Notes: generated from the letters alone by a model not told the origin. Numbered from the stretch's first letter, positions 11,431-19,988 are shown. The stretch: 64,000 bases of DNA from Pseudomonas anatoliensis (GCF_017976235.1 NZ_JACVHC010000003.1:186001-250000); one strand, 5' to 3'. Numbers and translations are program-made.

Positions 11431-12061
11431 TCTTTCTCCTCAGCTCTATTCGCCCATAGGTGGGCCGACCATAACCGTTAAAATAGTCACCCTGTGCGCT
11501 ATCTAATAACCTGGTAAATAATAGATTTGCACTGCCAACGTGTCCTCGAAGCTCAGGCTCGCCGGGATTAGGATCATTTTGATAGTTATAAAGAAGGCGG
11601 TATCCGTCAGCCTCATCGTGAACCAAAGCCGCAGTGATACTGTTTGAGCCCGACTGGTGAGTCTTCAAACGCACTCTGATCTTGTCCCAGGTTTGGCAGA
11701 TATATACATCTGCTTCCCAGCTGCGAATCGGATTTCCTCCGATGTCCAGTGTCGTTCCAGTGCAGTGCCACTCTCCCGACAGGTCAGGGACTTTTAGATA
11801 TTTGACTGCCCAACGCCATTTCCAAACCGTCTTATTGAATAAAGCGTATAGCAAGGCAAAGACGATACCTGCTCCAATTAGCGACAGGGCTGTCGGTGGA
11901 AGATTTACAGGCACATTATACTTTTTAGCCAAATCTTCAGCTGATAGCAGCAAAAAAACCGCAATGCCAGAAATCGCGCTTGCTAGTAGTGTCAGATACC
12001 GGCCAATCAAAGCTCGATTGACCCCGCCCAATAGGCTGTATTCATGATCGTGAATCATCAA
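11414..12061 (-). CDS. Cap15-type CBASS effector (2TM plus beta-barrel)
   Basis: 215 residues: two membrane helices at about residues 20-40 and 57-77, then a soluble beta-rich domain from about 88 to the end starting VPDLSGEWHCTG and ending YGRIELRR. This is the layout of the SMODS-associated 2TM beta-barrel effector Cap15, which in characterised systems is activated by the cyclic nucleotide, oligomerises in the inner membrane and disrupts it. The gene is first in the operon and overlaps the CD-NTase gene by 17 bp. Assignment rests on architecture, context and the recognisable beta-domain opening. Confidence 0.82.
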   Translation of the reverse strand: MMIHDHEYSLLGGVNRALIGRYLTLLASAISGIAVFLLLSAEDLAKKYNVPVNLPPTALSLIGAGIVFALLYALFNKTVWKWRWAVKYLKVPDLSGEWHCTGTTLDIGGNPIRSWEADVYICQTWDKIRVRLKTHQSGSNSITAALVHDEADGYRLLYNYQNDPNPGEPELRGHVGSANLLFTRLLDSAQGDYFNGYGRPTYGRIELRRKNEHVN

Positions 12062-12153
12062 AAGCGACCTTCAATCGACTTAATGCCGGGAGTCCAATCA
12101 ACTTTAAAGAGGGGCAGCAGCAAAGCTGCCCGCGCCCGATGAGACTTTAAAAA

Positions 12154-12360
12154 CTACTGGGTATGACATACCGAGGAGCACGTCCGGCATCCGTTCGATT
12201 GCCGGTAGGTGTTGCGAGCCTGGCGAACAGCGGTCACACAGGTTGTGTGATAGCCAAGATCAAGGCGGTTATGGAGTGCCGGCAAATAGATGCACGTACT
12301 GGTATGCACCTCGTGGTCACCGTTGGTCTGTGCGTTGCGGTTGACGAAATACTGAGCCAT
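12154..12360 (-). CDS. Small Cys/His-rich protein of unknown function
   Basis: 68 residues. Five cysteines (23, 41, 58, 61, 65) and five histidines (16, 19, 30, 38, 66), with a C-terminal CxxCxxxCH cluster, suggest metal binding. The opening MAQYFVNRNAQTNGDHEVH and the end CSSVCHT look like a recurring bacterial family that I recognise by pattern but cannot name. It starts 2 bp after the stop of the 84-residue gene on the same strand, so the pair is surely co-transcribed, and lies 92 bp upstream of the CBASS effector, which could be on the same transcript. Function unknown; an accessory role in defence is only a guess. Confidence 0.75.
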   Translation of the reverse strand: MAQYFVNRNAQTNGDHEVHTSTCIYLPALHNRLDLGYHTTCVTAVRQARNTYRQSNGCRTCSSVCHTQ

Positions 12361-12362
12361 TT

Positions 12363-12617
12363 TTACTCACCCCGCTCTTTGTTCGATTGGGCGAGTACCG
12401 AGGCCGCTAGGGTCTTGGTGGTGGCGTTGTACTTGTTGCTATCGAGGACATGACTGGCTTTAGTCTCCATATCGGCACCGGTTTGCTTGCCGGTCGAAGC
12501 TTGAGACATGGCCGACCCTGCCAATTCCTTCTGGATGGCCGAGGAGCTATCACTACGCAGGATTTTGGAGGCCAAGCTGGCCACGGGAGACGATGTTAGT
12601 TTAGGATTTTTCGGCAC
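12363..12617 (-). CDS. Small protein made of two 38-residue repeats
   Basis: 84 residues built from two copies of one unit, offset by exactly 38 residues: Ala16/54, Ser17/55, Leu20/58, Ser22/60, Lys30/68, Leu32/70, Ala33/71, Ser35/73 and Gln39/77 are identical between copies. The unit is Ala/Ser-rich and helical in appearance (VASLASKIL; KASHVL). No signal peptide or membrane segment. It opens a transcript that continues into the Cys/His protein 2 bp downstream and possibly the CBASS genes. The start ATG follows AGGAGCACCTA. I do not know a function for this family. Confidence 0.75.
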   Translation of the reverse strand: MPKNPKLTSSPVASLASKILRSDSSSAIQKELAGSAMSQASTGKQTGADMETKASHVLDSNKYNATTKTLAASVLAQSNKERGE

Positions 12618-13324
12618 GATTAGGTGCTCCTGTATCTAGAAAAAATCGAGTAGGCAGGAGCAACCCTTGAGCGGAAAGCCGAGCTGAATGGTTGACATCC
12701 AAAGTCGGTTTTTCTCTAATGCGCGTCCCACCAGTGTCCGCATTGGCTCAGGGATTGGCGGGTATGTGTGCTCGGCGTCCAAACTTTGCACGCATACCCG
12801 CTGTGTTCACTGAAACCTAAGCCTCTCGCCAAAAAACACAACATGTAGTGCTGTTGTAGAGATGACCTACAAGATAATGGGGTCAAAATGACATTGCAAG
12901 ATAACAAGCCTGTGGATAACTTGTGCGCAAATCAGTGGTTGGATCCATTTCGCCCCTGTATGTATGCCCAGCCCTTCTAAATCGCGGGATACGACGTTTC
13001 TCCCTTGAAACATTTTGAAATACACTCCTTTCGCATGTCCCTGTTCCCTATAGAACAGCCACCCTCAGCTTTTAAAAGTGACAATCCAGTGGCGTCATTT
13101 CTTCCTTAGTTCTGGCTTGGTTTTATCCGTCAGCGGGGTATTGCGGGGCTATTTCCTGCGACCTATGATCACGCTAGGCGGTGATGGTCGCCTGGCGCCT
13201 GTTTCGCGAAGCAATAGCCCATCTGTGACACCCTTCAGTTTTACATCGGCATGTCCCTAACCAGACGCTGCCCGGTGAACAGGCAATCGGACACCTAAGC
13301 GTCGTAGATTTAGGAACCTTTGCC
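12618..13324. other. Intergenic region between defence genes
   Basis: About 700 bp with no gene I can support on either strand. It must hold the divergent promoters of the small-protein/CBASS transcript (minus) and of the 13325 gene (plus). Short open frames here have poor codon use and no ribosome-binding sites. Confidence 0.5.
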
Positions 13325-14146
13325 ATGTCTGATTTTTCCCGGCTAAACATCTTCAAATCCCAAGCTAAACAGCTTGCTCGTGATCAGGGCATGAAGCTTT
13401 CTGTCGCTCAAGAAACCCTGGCGCAGAAAGCAGGCTTCGCTGATTACCATGAGCTCTCTGTAATCGCCCAACGGAACCCCAAGGATCCGCGTCTGATGGT
13501 GGCTTTGTTTGGGATCAAAGACTTTCCCCAAGCGATCAATGAGGATGATGTCTACGCCGACCTGGATCTGGAACTGGAGGATCAGCTCTCCGGCGCGATT
13601 GCGGATACCAATGCAAGTGGATTCACTATTGGTGCTCTTGAAGTTGAAACCGCTGACTACAGCGACGCAACCGGGAAGCTTACTTTAGAAGTTTCCCTGA
13701 CCTACCAGGGGCAGCAAGATCAGGAGAGGATGTATCACGGTGCAGCTTTCTATCTCAAAGCCACGGTCGAATTGCTACGCCGTGATGGTATATGGCTACT
13801 TGCTGACGAAGGCGTGGTCATCTCCAGCAGTGAGTCTGATGCTGATCGCGACCGTAGATCTGAATGGGAGCACTGGGCCCAAGTCGAAGAAGCTGAACGC
13901 GGCAACCGCAAAACCATGGCCCAGGCCCTGGCGAATGAGCTGGAAATTTCTCTCGACGACGCAGAGCTTCTGGCCGATTCGGAGGTCACGGCCAACGAAT
14001 CGGATGAGGGCCTCGTATACAATTACTGGATCAATTTTGAACCCGCAGCCGAGGATGAGTTAAGAGCAGACCTGATCGCGCGATTCGGCTCTTTAGAGTA
14101 CGAGTTGCACGCGAATTTCTTCGACGACATTCTGCCGGACGTCTGA
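13325..14146 (+). CDS. Hypothetical acidic protein with an N-terminal DNA/RNA-associated-looking motif
   Basis: 273 residues, strongly acidic. The first ~55 residues (FKSQAKQLARDQGMKLSVAQ, then AGFADYHEL) resemble the short N-terminal module found in many accessory-region proteins and sometimes labelled glyoxalase-related. The middle has beta-like segments (GFTIGALEVETADYS, KLTLEVSLTYQG) and the C-terminus ends LHANFFDDILPDV. No catalytic motif, signal peptide or membrane helix is evident. It is convergent with the UvrD-like gene and sits between two defence systems, so it may belong to the defence cargo. Function unknown. Confidence 0.7.
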   Translation: MSDFSRLNIFKSQAKQLARDQGMKLSVAQETLAQKAGFADYHELSVIAQRNPKDPRLMVALFGIKDFPQAINEDDVYADLDLELEDQLSGAIADTNASGFTIGALEVETADYSDATGKLTLEVSLTYQGQQDQERMYHGAAFYLKATVELLRRDGIWLLADEGVVISSSESDADRDRRSEWEHWAQVEEAERGNRKTMAQALANELEISLDDAELLADSEVTANESDEGLVYNYWINFEPAAEDELRADLIARFGSLEYELHANFFDDILPDV

Positions 14147-14227
14147 CACTGACATGGTGGTGGCCAGCCTACACGCTGGCCATTCAAAGCGGACTCTGAT
14201 ACCGCCAGCTAAGGCTCTCCACCGAAA

Positions 14228-15298
14228 TTATGGTTGCCAATAAGGCAGCGTCGAGTCACCGGGCTGGTCAACGATAATTGCCACACTTTGCTTGGCCCTC
14301 GTTACTGCGACGTAGAAAGATGCCGCAGAGGTTGCTTCCAAATGAATTCCTTTTTTTAGGAAGCTTTCTATATTCACCGTAGGCACGATGAGGACACGCT
14401 CATAGGTCGCACCTTTCGACACCTTAAAATTTAGGAAATCCAGTGAGTATTCCTTACCGGAGCTGATGGAGTGCCTCAGAGATTGGGGTTGAAACATTGC
14501 AACGTAATCGTCGACATGTTTCCTGCTGACGAGGAAAACACCATCATGTCCCGTGCAGACAGTGTTCTCAGAGGTGGTTTCCGGAAATCCCCACGAGGCA
14601 TCAAATATTGAGTCTGAGAAAGTTGCGATTTCGGCTCTGCATCTGTGCGTGACCGACGAGTAGTTGATGCACAATAAACCTTTGGTTTCGCGATCTCGGA
14701 ACCATTCAATTGCGGCGGCGTAGGCATATTTTTTATTCTTTTGACCGCGAGGGTTGGTGGACAAAACAGACTGCCGGACGTCACCCACCATTCGAACGTC
14801 GATTTTGGACAAAAGTAGCTGGTGAACTATTTCCCAGTCGTAGCCACTTAGATCCTGCACCTCATCAAAGAGAATCTCGTCATAGAGACACTCGAGTCGG
14901 TGCATGAGCAAACCACCACTGGACTGAATTACTTCGAAAGCAAGCCTTCCCAACTCGGAGGCATAGACCTCGTTTTTTCGATTCATATATCTGGCCTTGC
15001 CGACCGCTTTGAAGTAGGGCCTTCCTTCAAAGTCGAATCCACCAATCCTTTCGCTAGGTAAAATGAATGGTAGGAACGGCTTGGCGAAATGACGAAGTAG
15101 GAATGTGTACCATCCCATCACCTCTAAGTTTTGCAAGTCGCCGGCTTGGGAGGCGAGTCGGTGGCGGAGCTCCAGCTGGTTGGTTTGCGTGAAGGTGACG
15201 ACTAACACTCGACGGTCAATTGGCAGAGATTTGCAGTGTTCCACCAACCCCTGAGTTTTCCTTCCTCCGGCAACGGCTAAGGTCAGATGGTTAGCCAT
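14228..15298 (-). CDS. UvrD-like helicase protein, partner of OLD nuclease (GajB-like)
   Basis: 356 residues, short for the superfamily. An A-type loop is present but atypical (AVAGGRKTQ, residues 8-16, in place of GxGxGKT), followed by the motif Ia-like VVTFTQTNQLELRHRL, a clear DEVQD motif II at residues 145-149, and the C-terminal FYVAVTRAKQSV motif VI. Domain insertions 1B/2B are reduced or absent. It overlaps the OLD gene by 8 bp and is translated after it. OLD nuclease plus UvrD/Rep-like helicase is the gene pair of class 2 OLD systems, including Gabija. In Gabija the helicase-like subunit senses nucleotide depletion or DNA ends and pairs with the nuclease. Confidence 0.82.
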   Translation of the reverse strand: MANHLTLAVAGGRKTQGLVEHCKSLPIDRRVLVVTFTQTNQLELRHRLASQAGDLQNLEVMGWYTFLLRHFAKPFLPFILPSERIGGFDFEGRPYFKAVGKARYMNRKNEVYASELGRLAFEVIQSSGGLLMHRLECLYDEILFDEVQDLSGYDWEIVHQLLLSKIDVRMVGDVRQSVLSTNPRGQKNKKYAYAAAIEWFRDRETKGLLCINYSSVTHRCRAEIATFSDSIFDASWGFPETTSENTVCTGHDGVFLVSRKHVDDYVAMFQPQSLRHSISSGKEYSLDFLNFKVSKGATYERVLIVPTVNIESFLKKGIHLEATSAASFYVAVTRAKQSVAIIVDQPGDSTLPYWQP

Positions 15299-16901
15299 GG
15301 ATAAACTTCGCTGCGGCTTCCATATACGCTGGAGGGATCAGTGCATCAGTGGACTCAGCGATTCTCAAAGCCCCCTCGGTCTTCTCTCGTATCATCCAAG
15401 TCTCAAGGTCGGCTGCAACAGTAATACCCAGAATCGTTCGCAACCCTTTTTCACCATTATGATGAATCAGCTGAGGCTCGAGCGTCTTACCGTCACTAAC
15501 GTCACCGATAAATAACTCTCGCCGAGTGCCATCGAGCCATTTCTCCACTGGCTCTCTCAGCTTAACTGGCTCTACTCCGTCGTTGTCGCGCATCACAGCG
15601 ACCTGTTTGTTGATAGCGGCACCAAGCTCCAAACATCGAGCCAGTGCGAGTCCTCGCATGCTGATGACGTCAATGCCAGACGCCATTGGTGTAAGCCGAT
15701 ATTTATCCTTAAAAATTCGCTCGAAAATGATCTCGTCGGACGGCCCCTCGACCAACACAACTTTCTTGGCTAGAACCATCCTTAGCGTGTCGTAACCTGG
15801 TAATCGCTGAAAGTATCTAACGGTGTCAGGCGTCAGTTCAGTTATTTTGGAGGCCGTGTTGCGGTTCAAAAGAAGCAGCGAATTAAGCCCAAGCCTGTTC
15901 AGCACATAGGTACTGTGAGTTGAGATGAAAAGCTGTTGCTGGTCTGTTGCCAATGCCTCAATGCGAGACAACAGCGTAGCTAGGCTTGTATGAGAGAGGT
16001 GATTTTCCGGTTCCTCAATCATTACTATGCTTGCCTTCGCTGAGTGGCGTTTCATCGCAAGCGATATTTTGATTGCTGCTTGCTGACCCTGCCCCGCCAT
16101 CGAAAATGGGACATCATCTACATGGGGGGTCACGGAGCCTTCCCATGACGATCTGGAGCTTTGATCCATGGCCAGCGCCATAGGCTCATTCTCAAGAGAG
16201 GCTTCAAGCAATGCTAGGCGCGTGTTGACGTCTGAAAGAGCGCTTTCGGTCATGGATGCTTTGACCTCACGGTAGCTCAGCGAAATAGACGCCTTCTCGC
16301 TTGGTTCCAAATGATCACTGAGGATCTGGCGAAGATGGTAGTCAACTCCGTTGGTGGATCTCACCGTGCGGGAGTCAATGACAGCGACCGAGAGGGCTCG
16401 GGGACGTTTGGTAAGCTCCTGGTCGGCGAAGCTCCGCCACTCATAGGTGTAATATTCGACGGGCAGCAGCGCAGTCGGCGACTTGAGCCACTCGTCGAGC
16501 ATGTCTCGATACTCTTCGTTTGGGAAGATTCTCAGGGAGACTCCGGGACAGGCGTTAGTCGGAACATCGGTGTTGATTGCCCCGCAGAGCCCTTGCAGAT
16601 CGTCTCGCTTATCCAAATAGAGCTCGATCAAAATTTCAGGAAGGGCGACTTTCTTTCCTGCCTTCCTCAGAGCCACGAATTCTTCGACCATGTCGGTGTT
16701 GAACCAGTAAGGGTTCAACTCTTCTAGCACGCCTCGTCCGCCGATCCGCCCGTTGAGTGCTAGGGCGATAGCTTCTATCAGGGTTGATTTTCCCGCGTCA
16801 TTACCACCGACGAGGATGTTGAGTCGAGCGTTAGGTCTTAGAGTGAAGTCTCGATAGATGCGGTAACCACGAATCTTGATCTGGGTTATCAAGGCCATCA
16901 T
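15291..16901 (-). CDS. OLD-family ATPase/TOPRIM endonuclease (GajA-like)
   Basis: 536 residues. N-terminal ABC-type ATPase: Walker A GGNDAGKS (32-39), a signature-like MAGQGQQAAI (268-277), Walker B IVMIEEPE (292-299) and the switch histidine in STHS (His329). C-terminal TOPRIM domain: LVEGPSDE with Glu385 and the metal-binding RDNDG with Asp439 and Asp441. It is a nicking endonuclease regulated by ATP. It is the first gene of a two-gene operon with the UvrD-like gene (8-bp overlap), the composition of Gabija/class 2 OLD anti-phage systems. Whether this pair is true Gabija or a sister type needs a phylogeny; the helicase is shorter than the characterised GajB. Confidence 0.87.
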   Translation of the reverse strand: MMALITQIKIRGYRIYRDFTLRPNARLNILVGGNDAGKSTLIEAIALALNGRIGGRGVLEELNPYWFNTDMVEEFVALRKAGKKVALPEILIELYLDKRDDLQGLCGAINTDVPTNACPGVSLRIFPNEEYRDMLDEWLKSPTALLPVEYYTYEWRSFADQELTKRPRALSVAVIDSRTVRSTNGVDYHLRQILSDHLEPSEKASISLSYREVKASMTESALSDVNTRLALLEASLENEPMALAMDQSSRSSWEGSVTPHVDDVPFSMAGQGQQAAIKISLAMKRHSAKASIVMIEEPENHLSHTSLATLLSRIEALATDQQQLFISTHSTYVLNRLGLNSLLLLNRNTASKITELTPDTVRYFQRLPGYDTLRMVLAKKVVLVEGPSDEIIFERIFKDKYRLTPMASGIDVISMRGLALARCLELGAAINKQVAVMRDNDGVEPVKLREPVEKWLDGTRRELFIGDVSDGKTLEPQLIHHNGEKGLRTILGITVAADLETWMIREKTEGALRIAESTDALIPPAYMEAAAKFIHG

Positions 16902-17101
16902 CCTTTAGGCAGTGGTGTCGACGACGCTCTGAAGCAAGAGGGAAAGATCGAGCAAGCTCCGAGTAGACACCATGGATGCACCGGACTCAAGTGCCCGACA
17001 GTATGGGCAGAAAAAGAACCGAAGCCCTTAATCCTCAGGACTGCGGTTGCAGCGAAAACGAGTTTGCGTAGACTAGATTTATCTATAGGAAAGGAGTTCG
17101 T

Positions 17102-18034
17102 ATGGGCATCAAGATGGGCAGTGCTCTGGATCGTACAGGCAGTGAATGGCAGGCCGATACGTATCAAAAAGGTATGGGGGCAGAGCCGCTCAAATGCCGG
17201 TTTTGCAGTATCGGCGTGACCCACAATCCGTCTTACACACGAGAGCTACACGACAAGTCGGTGTTTGTCTCTGCGTACTTCAGGCTTCTGCCTGGTGGCG
17301 AGCATGCAGCCAACTGCAAATACGGAGTGCAGGAGGAAATCTCGGAAATTGCCAAAGAGTCGCAAGGCCTTCTCGAGAGTGTCAAAGGTAATCAGTACCG
17401 TATGCGCCTGGTAATGATCAAAGAGGCCCTGGAGGGTGGTGCAGCACCTACAAACCAAAATGGCCACGGCTCCAACGCCAGATCCAGCAAAACCTATGTA
17501 TCTACTCCTGGCAAACTGCCTGCGTATATCAACTCTGCCAAGCGAGCCCTCAAACTACGAGCACTGTGCGCGAGTGATAGCGACGTTGAGCAGCACTTAG
17601 AGCTCGTATTTGAAGGCAATACGGTTGTCAATTGGCGCCAGTTCTATTTCGAAACGGAACGGCACATGGAGGCGTTCCATGCCGTATCCCAAAACACCAC
17701 CCAGCATCCCATTGCCATCCATGGGTACGTCAAAAGTGTTCGGCGCTGTGTGGGCGACGATAAAAACAAGAATGTCTTGAATCTCAGGATGAACAAGTAC
17801 CGTGCGGACTCCGAAAAGCCCGACAACGGCGTAGGCCTCGAGGTCAGTATTTGGTCTCGTCAGACAGCATGGTTCAAAGGGATAGAGCATGACGATGAGA
17901 TCGTTGTGCTGGGAATGTGGAAGGCTTCAACCACGCCTCCTACGACCGCGCCAAATGAAGGACGCTACAAGACTTTTACCAAGAATCGACTCAGCTTAAG
18001 CCTTGTCTTGATGGCACAGATAACCAAGGTCTGA
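17102..18034 (+). CDS. Hypothetical protein with CoiA-like zinc motif
   Basis: 310 residues. Near the N-terminus a CxxC (Cys32, Cys35) is followed, after VFVSAYFRLLPGGEH, by His68 and Cys72 (HxxxC). The spacing and the AYFRL context resemble the zinc-binding segment of CoiA-like nuclease proteins, but I see no nuclease core. The C-terminal half contains beta-rich stretches (IAIHGYVKSVRR, NVLNLRMNKYRA, DDEIVVLGMWK) reminiscent of an OB-like fold. It is divergent from the OLD operon with a 200-bp shared promoter region and a good AAAGGAG ribosome site. It could be defence cargo; function unknown. Confidence 0.7.
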   Translation: MGIKMGSALDRTGSEWQADTYQKGMGAEPLKCRFCSIGVTHNPSYTRELHDKSVFVSAYFRLLPGGEHAANCKYGVQEEISEIAKESQGLLESVKGNQYRMRLVMIKEALEGGAAPTNQNGHGSNARSSKTYVSTPGKLPAYINSAKRALKLRALCASDSDVEQHLELVFEGNTVVNWRQFYFETERHMEAFHAVSQNTTQHPIAIHGYVKSVRRCVGDDKNKNVLNLRMNKYRADSEKPDNGVGLEVSIWSRQTAWFKGIEHDDEIVVLGMWKASTTPPTTAPNEGRYKTFTKNRLSLSLVLMAQITKV

Positions 18035-18230
18035 GCGCTCCATTGCCCGCCAAGCGAAGAGTTTTAGCATCGCTCATTCGACGGCAAGCAATTTCGAACA
18101 CAACCTCTTCTCTCGCCGTGCTCGTGGTCTACGCTCAGCAACGGCGCTGTGGATTTTCGAGATGCCTGCGACACAAGTAATGTTCATGGTTGAGCCATCT
18201 TTCACCGTGTAGGTAAACAAGGATGACAGC

Positions 18231-18365
18231 ATGACCGATAGACGACCTTTGAATCCAAACGTAACAGTTCCGAAGCCGGGAGGTGGCGTCCAACCTCGCT
18301 CTCGGAATCAAGATGGCCAAGTCCGCGATAAGCGTGATGACGCTGGAAAGCCTAGGAAGAAATAG
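18231..18365 (+). CDS. Small basic hypothetical protein
   Basis: 44 residues (MTDRRPLNPNVTVPKPGGG..., ending DAGKPRKK), proline- and arginine/lysine-rich, so probably disordered. The start is supported by AAGGA eight bases upstream. Short basic proteins of this kind are common in Pseudomonas accessory DNA. No function can be given. Confidence 0.5.
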   Translation: MTDRRPLNPNVTVPKPGGGVQPRSRNQDGQVRDKRDDAGKPRKK

Positions 18366-18538
18366 GCAACCGCGATGAATCGCAGGTTACTCGCGACAGG
18401 GAGTGACCTGTCTCAACGTGCTGTGTGATCAACTCATACATGAATCCATCGGCACATGAGGCTTCTCCTGGTTTATCGATGACTTCCTCTCCATTCAACT
18501 GATCGAGATCACTAGGTGGCCTATTGCAGGTAGCAGTC

Positions 18539-18907
18539 TCAGTTCGTCGCGGTGGTCGTACCAGGCGCAGGGCCCTCGCTGAATGTGTAGTTGATGACCA
18601 CATCATTTCGGATCAAGACGTCGATAGTTTTCTGAGTGCCCGTAGTCGTCACCTTCATGGTGACCACGTAGCTTTGAGCATGCGCAGAGCCATTGGTGTA
18701 GGTGTAGATCCACTTCTCGTCAGTCTCGCTGACAGCACTCTTGGCGTAGGGCTCACCAAGCAGAGACTTCAACTCGGTAGTCGTCGTTTTGCCTTTGGTG
18801 ATGCTCGCTACACTGGCCGACGGAAAGTCTCGCCCTGCGGTGTAGTGGGACGTAGCGCAACCGCCAAGTGCGACACAGATCCCCATTACTGCGATGAGCT
18901 TTTTCAT
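18539..18907 (-). CDS. Small lipoprotein, SmpA/OmlA-like
   Basis: 122 residues from the ATG at 18907, chosen because AAGGA stands 5 nt before it. The signal MKKLIAVMGICVALGGC has a lipobox with Cys17. The mature part (ASITKGKTTTTELKSLLGEP followed by KWIYTYTNG) follows the BamE/SmpA-like pattern of a helix leading into a small beta sheet. It is probably an outer- or inner-membrane-anchored periplasmic lipoprotein. The specific role is unknown; BamE function in outer membrane assembly should not be assumed for an island copy. Confidence 0.8.
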   Translation of the reverse strand: MKKLIAVMGICVALGGCATSHYTAGRDFPSASVASITKGKTTTTELKSLLGEPYAKSAVSETDEKWIYTYTNGSAHAQSYVVTMKVTTTGTQKTIDVLIRNDVVINYTFSEGPAPGTTTATN

Positions 18908-19123
18908 ATCCATCCTTGATCGTAGAAAGCTCCAAATCTAGCTGGCATTGGGGCCAAAAGCCACTATCTCTGCGGATCGACTTTCAACAGCATCGTTCAG
19001 AAACCGGCCACTCTAGCCGCCGGTTGTCTGGACGTTCGCACTAATGATGCAGCGCAATGTCACAATGATGTCATGTGGGAGGCAGCGAAGCCTCCCCACC
19101 CCTCCCATAATATGCGTGACACC

Positions 19124-19369
19124 ATGCCTGCGACCGACGATTTCCGATTCAACGCCCATCACCTCCTGCTAGATCTGGATGCAGCGACAAACCACCTGAT
19201 GATGCTTGTAGTGTCACACGAGCTGACAGGCAGCCGTTGGGATGACGCTGTGTCTCGTCATAAGCAAGCGTATACAGCGTGGGCCTCAATCCTCACGGGA
19301 ATTCAAATCGATCCAATGCCTGCCCTTGATGGTCGACCGGTGGAAGGGAGCAGCTCTGCAGCTGAGTAG
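19124..19369 (+). CDS. Hypothetical protein
   Basis: 81 residues from MPATDDFRFN. The middle part (LLLDLDAATNHLMMLVVSHE, then WDDAVSRHKQAYTAWASIL) looks like two amphipathic helices. Earlier in-frame starts at 19073 and 19112 are possible; none has a clear ribosome site. I recognise no family. Confidence 0.5.
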   Translation: MPATDDFRFNAHHLLLDLDAATNHLMMLVVSHELTGSRWDDAVSRHKQAYTAWASILTGIQIDPMPALDGRPVEGSSSAAE

Positions 19370-19521
19370 TGTCCAAGACTCGAAGATCTTCAGAAGCTTC
19401 TATCCGTGCCTCCATGCCGAGTCGAAATAGCTTTTGATAGCAAGAATCGTCATGAGTCCTCCGTGGCAGGTGGAGAGGACTAGCGCTCGGCTACAGTTCA
19501 ACGACTGGCAGGGGGTGAGGT

Positions 19522-19647
19522 ATGAACTGTTCAGTTTGTGGGGCATCTGCTCGAGTGATTGAAACCAGCTTTCATGGTGCGATTTTTGGTTGCGTTGAGT
19601 GCGGTAGCTACCTTTGGGCTTGCCCCTTCGGGGTACGGCTGGCGTGA
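19522..19647 (+). CDS. Possible small zinc-ribbon protein
   Basis: 41 residues starting MNCSVCGASARVIE and containing CVECG, i.e. two CxxC pairs as in a zinc ribbon, with an excellent GGGGGTGAGG ribosome site 1-2 nt before the ATG region. The last third (ACPFGVRLA) looks like read-through into unrelated sequence, so it may be a truncated gene. The opposite strand is also open here (19531-19755, a 74-residue frame starting MYVVVKRASGARRPTMGQ) and which strand is coding is undecided. A degenerate second copy of the first six codons (MNCSV then stop) appears at 19833. Confidence 0.4.
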   Translation: MNCSVCGASARVIETSFHGAIFGCVECGSYLWACPFGVRLA

Positions 19648-19769
19648 ACCGAACCCTGGCTGCACCAGGTTTTGGCCCTGCGGGCTTTCATCCTCAAGCC
19701 TCTGGCCCATCGTGGGCCGGCGCGCTCCGCTTGCACGTTTGACCACAACGTACATCTTTATCTCACCGA

Positions 19770-19988
19770 TTATCTTCTCGCCGCCCCAGATAACGCCTTG
19801 CACATGTAGCAAGCCGAGCCAGGACAAAGCCCCATGAACTGCTCCGTCTGAGAAATCAGAGGTGGCGCTGAGCCTCGTTGATTTACTGCATAGCCCTGCT
19901 GCTCAAAAAAGCCTGACGCAGTTGTTGTCAGCAAATGAAATCGAGCAATTTCCTGCTCGGCGGCTATCGCTTCAATGACCCGAAGCAC
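19770..19988 (-). pseudogene. ArsN2-like GNAT acetyltransferase, C-terminal remnant
   Basis: About 70 codons encode the C-terminal end of a GNAT protein: VIEAIAAEQEIARFHLLTTT, then GFFEQQGYAVNQR and the closing FMGLCPGSACYMCKALSG. The LLTTTA, FF..GY and LCPSSA elements are those of ArsN2, the acetyltransferase of arsenic resistance operons. The N-terminal half is absent: an in-frame stop lies a few codons upstream. No other ars gene is nearby, so this is a leftover of a lost arsenic locus. Confidence 0.75.

Noticed and set aside
14228..16901. Interpretation of the OLD gene as a solitary P2-type Old or as a retron/PARIS component
   Set aside because: The overlapping UvrD-like gene and TOPRIM motifs fit the class 2 OLD pair best.
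19862..19978. Plus-strand frame VALSLVDLLHSPAAQKSL...
   Set aside because: It is antisense to the ArsN2 remnant, whose match is much clearer.
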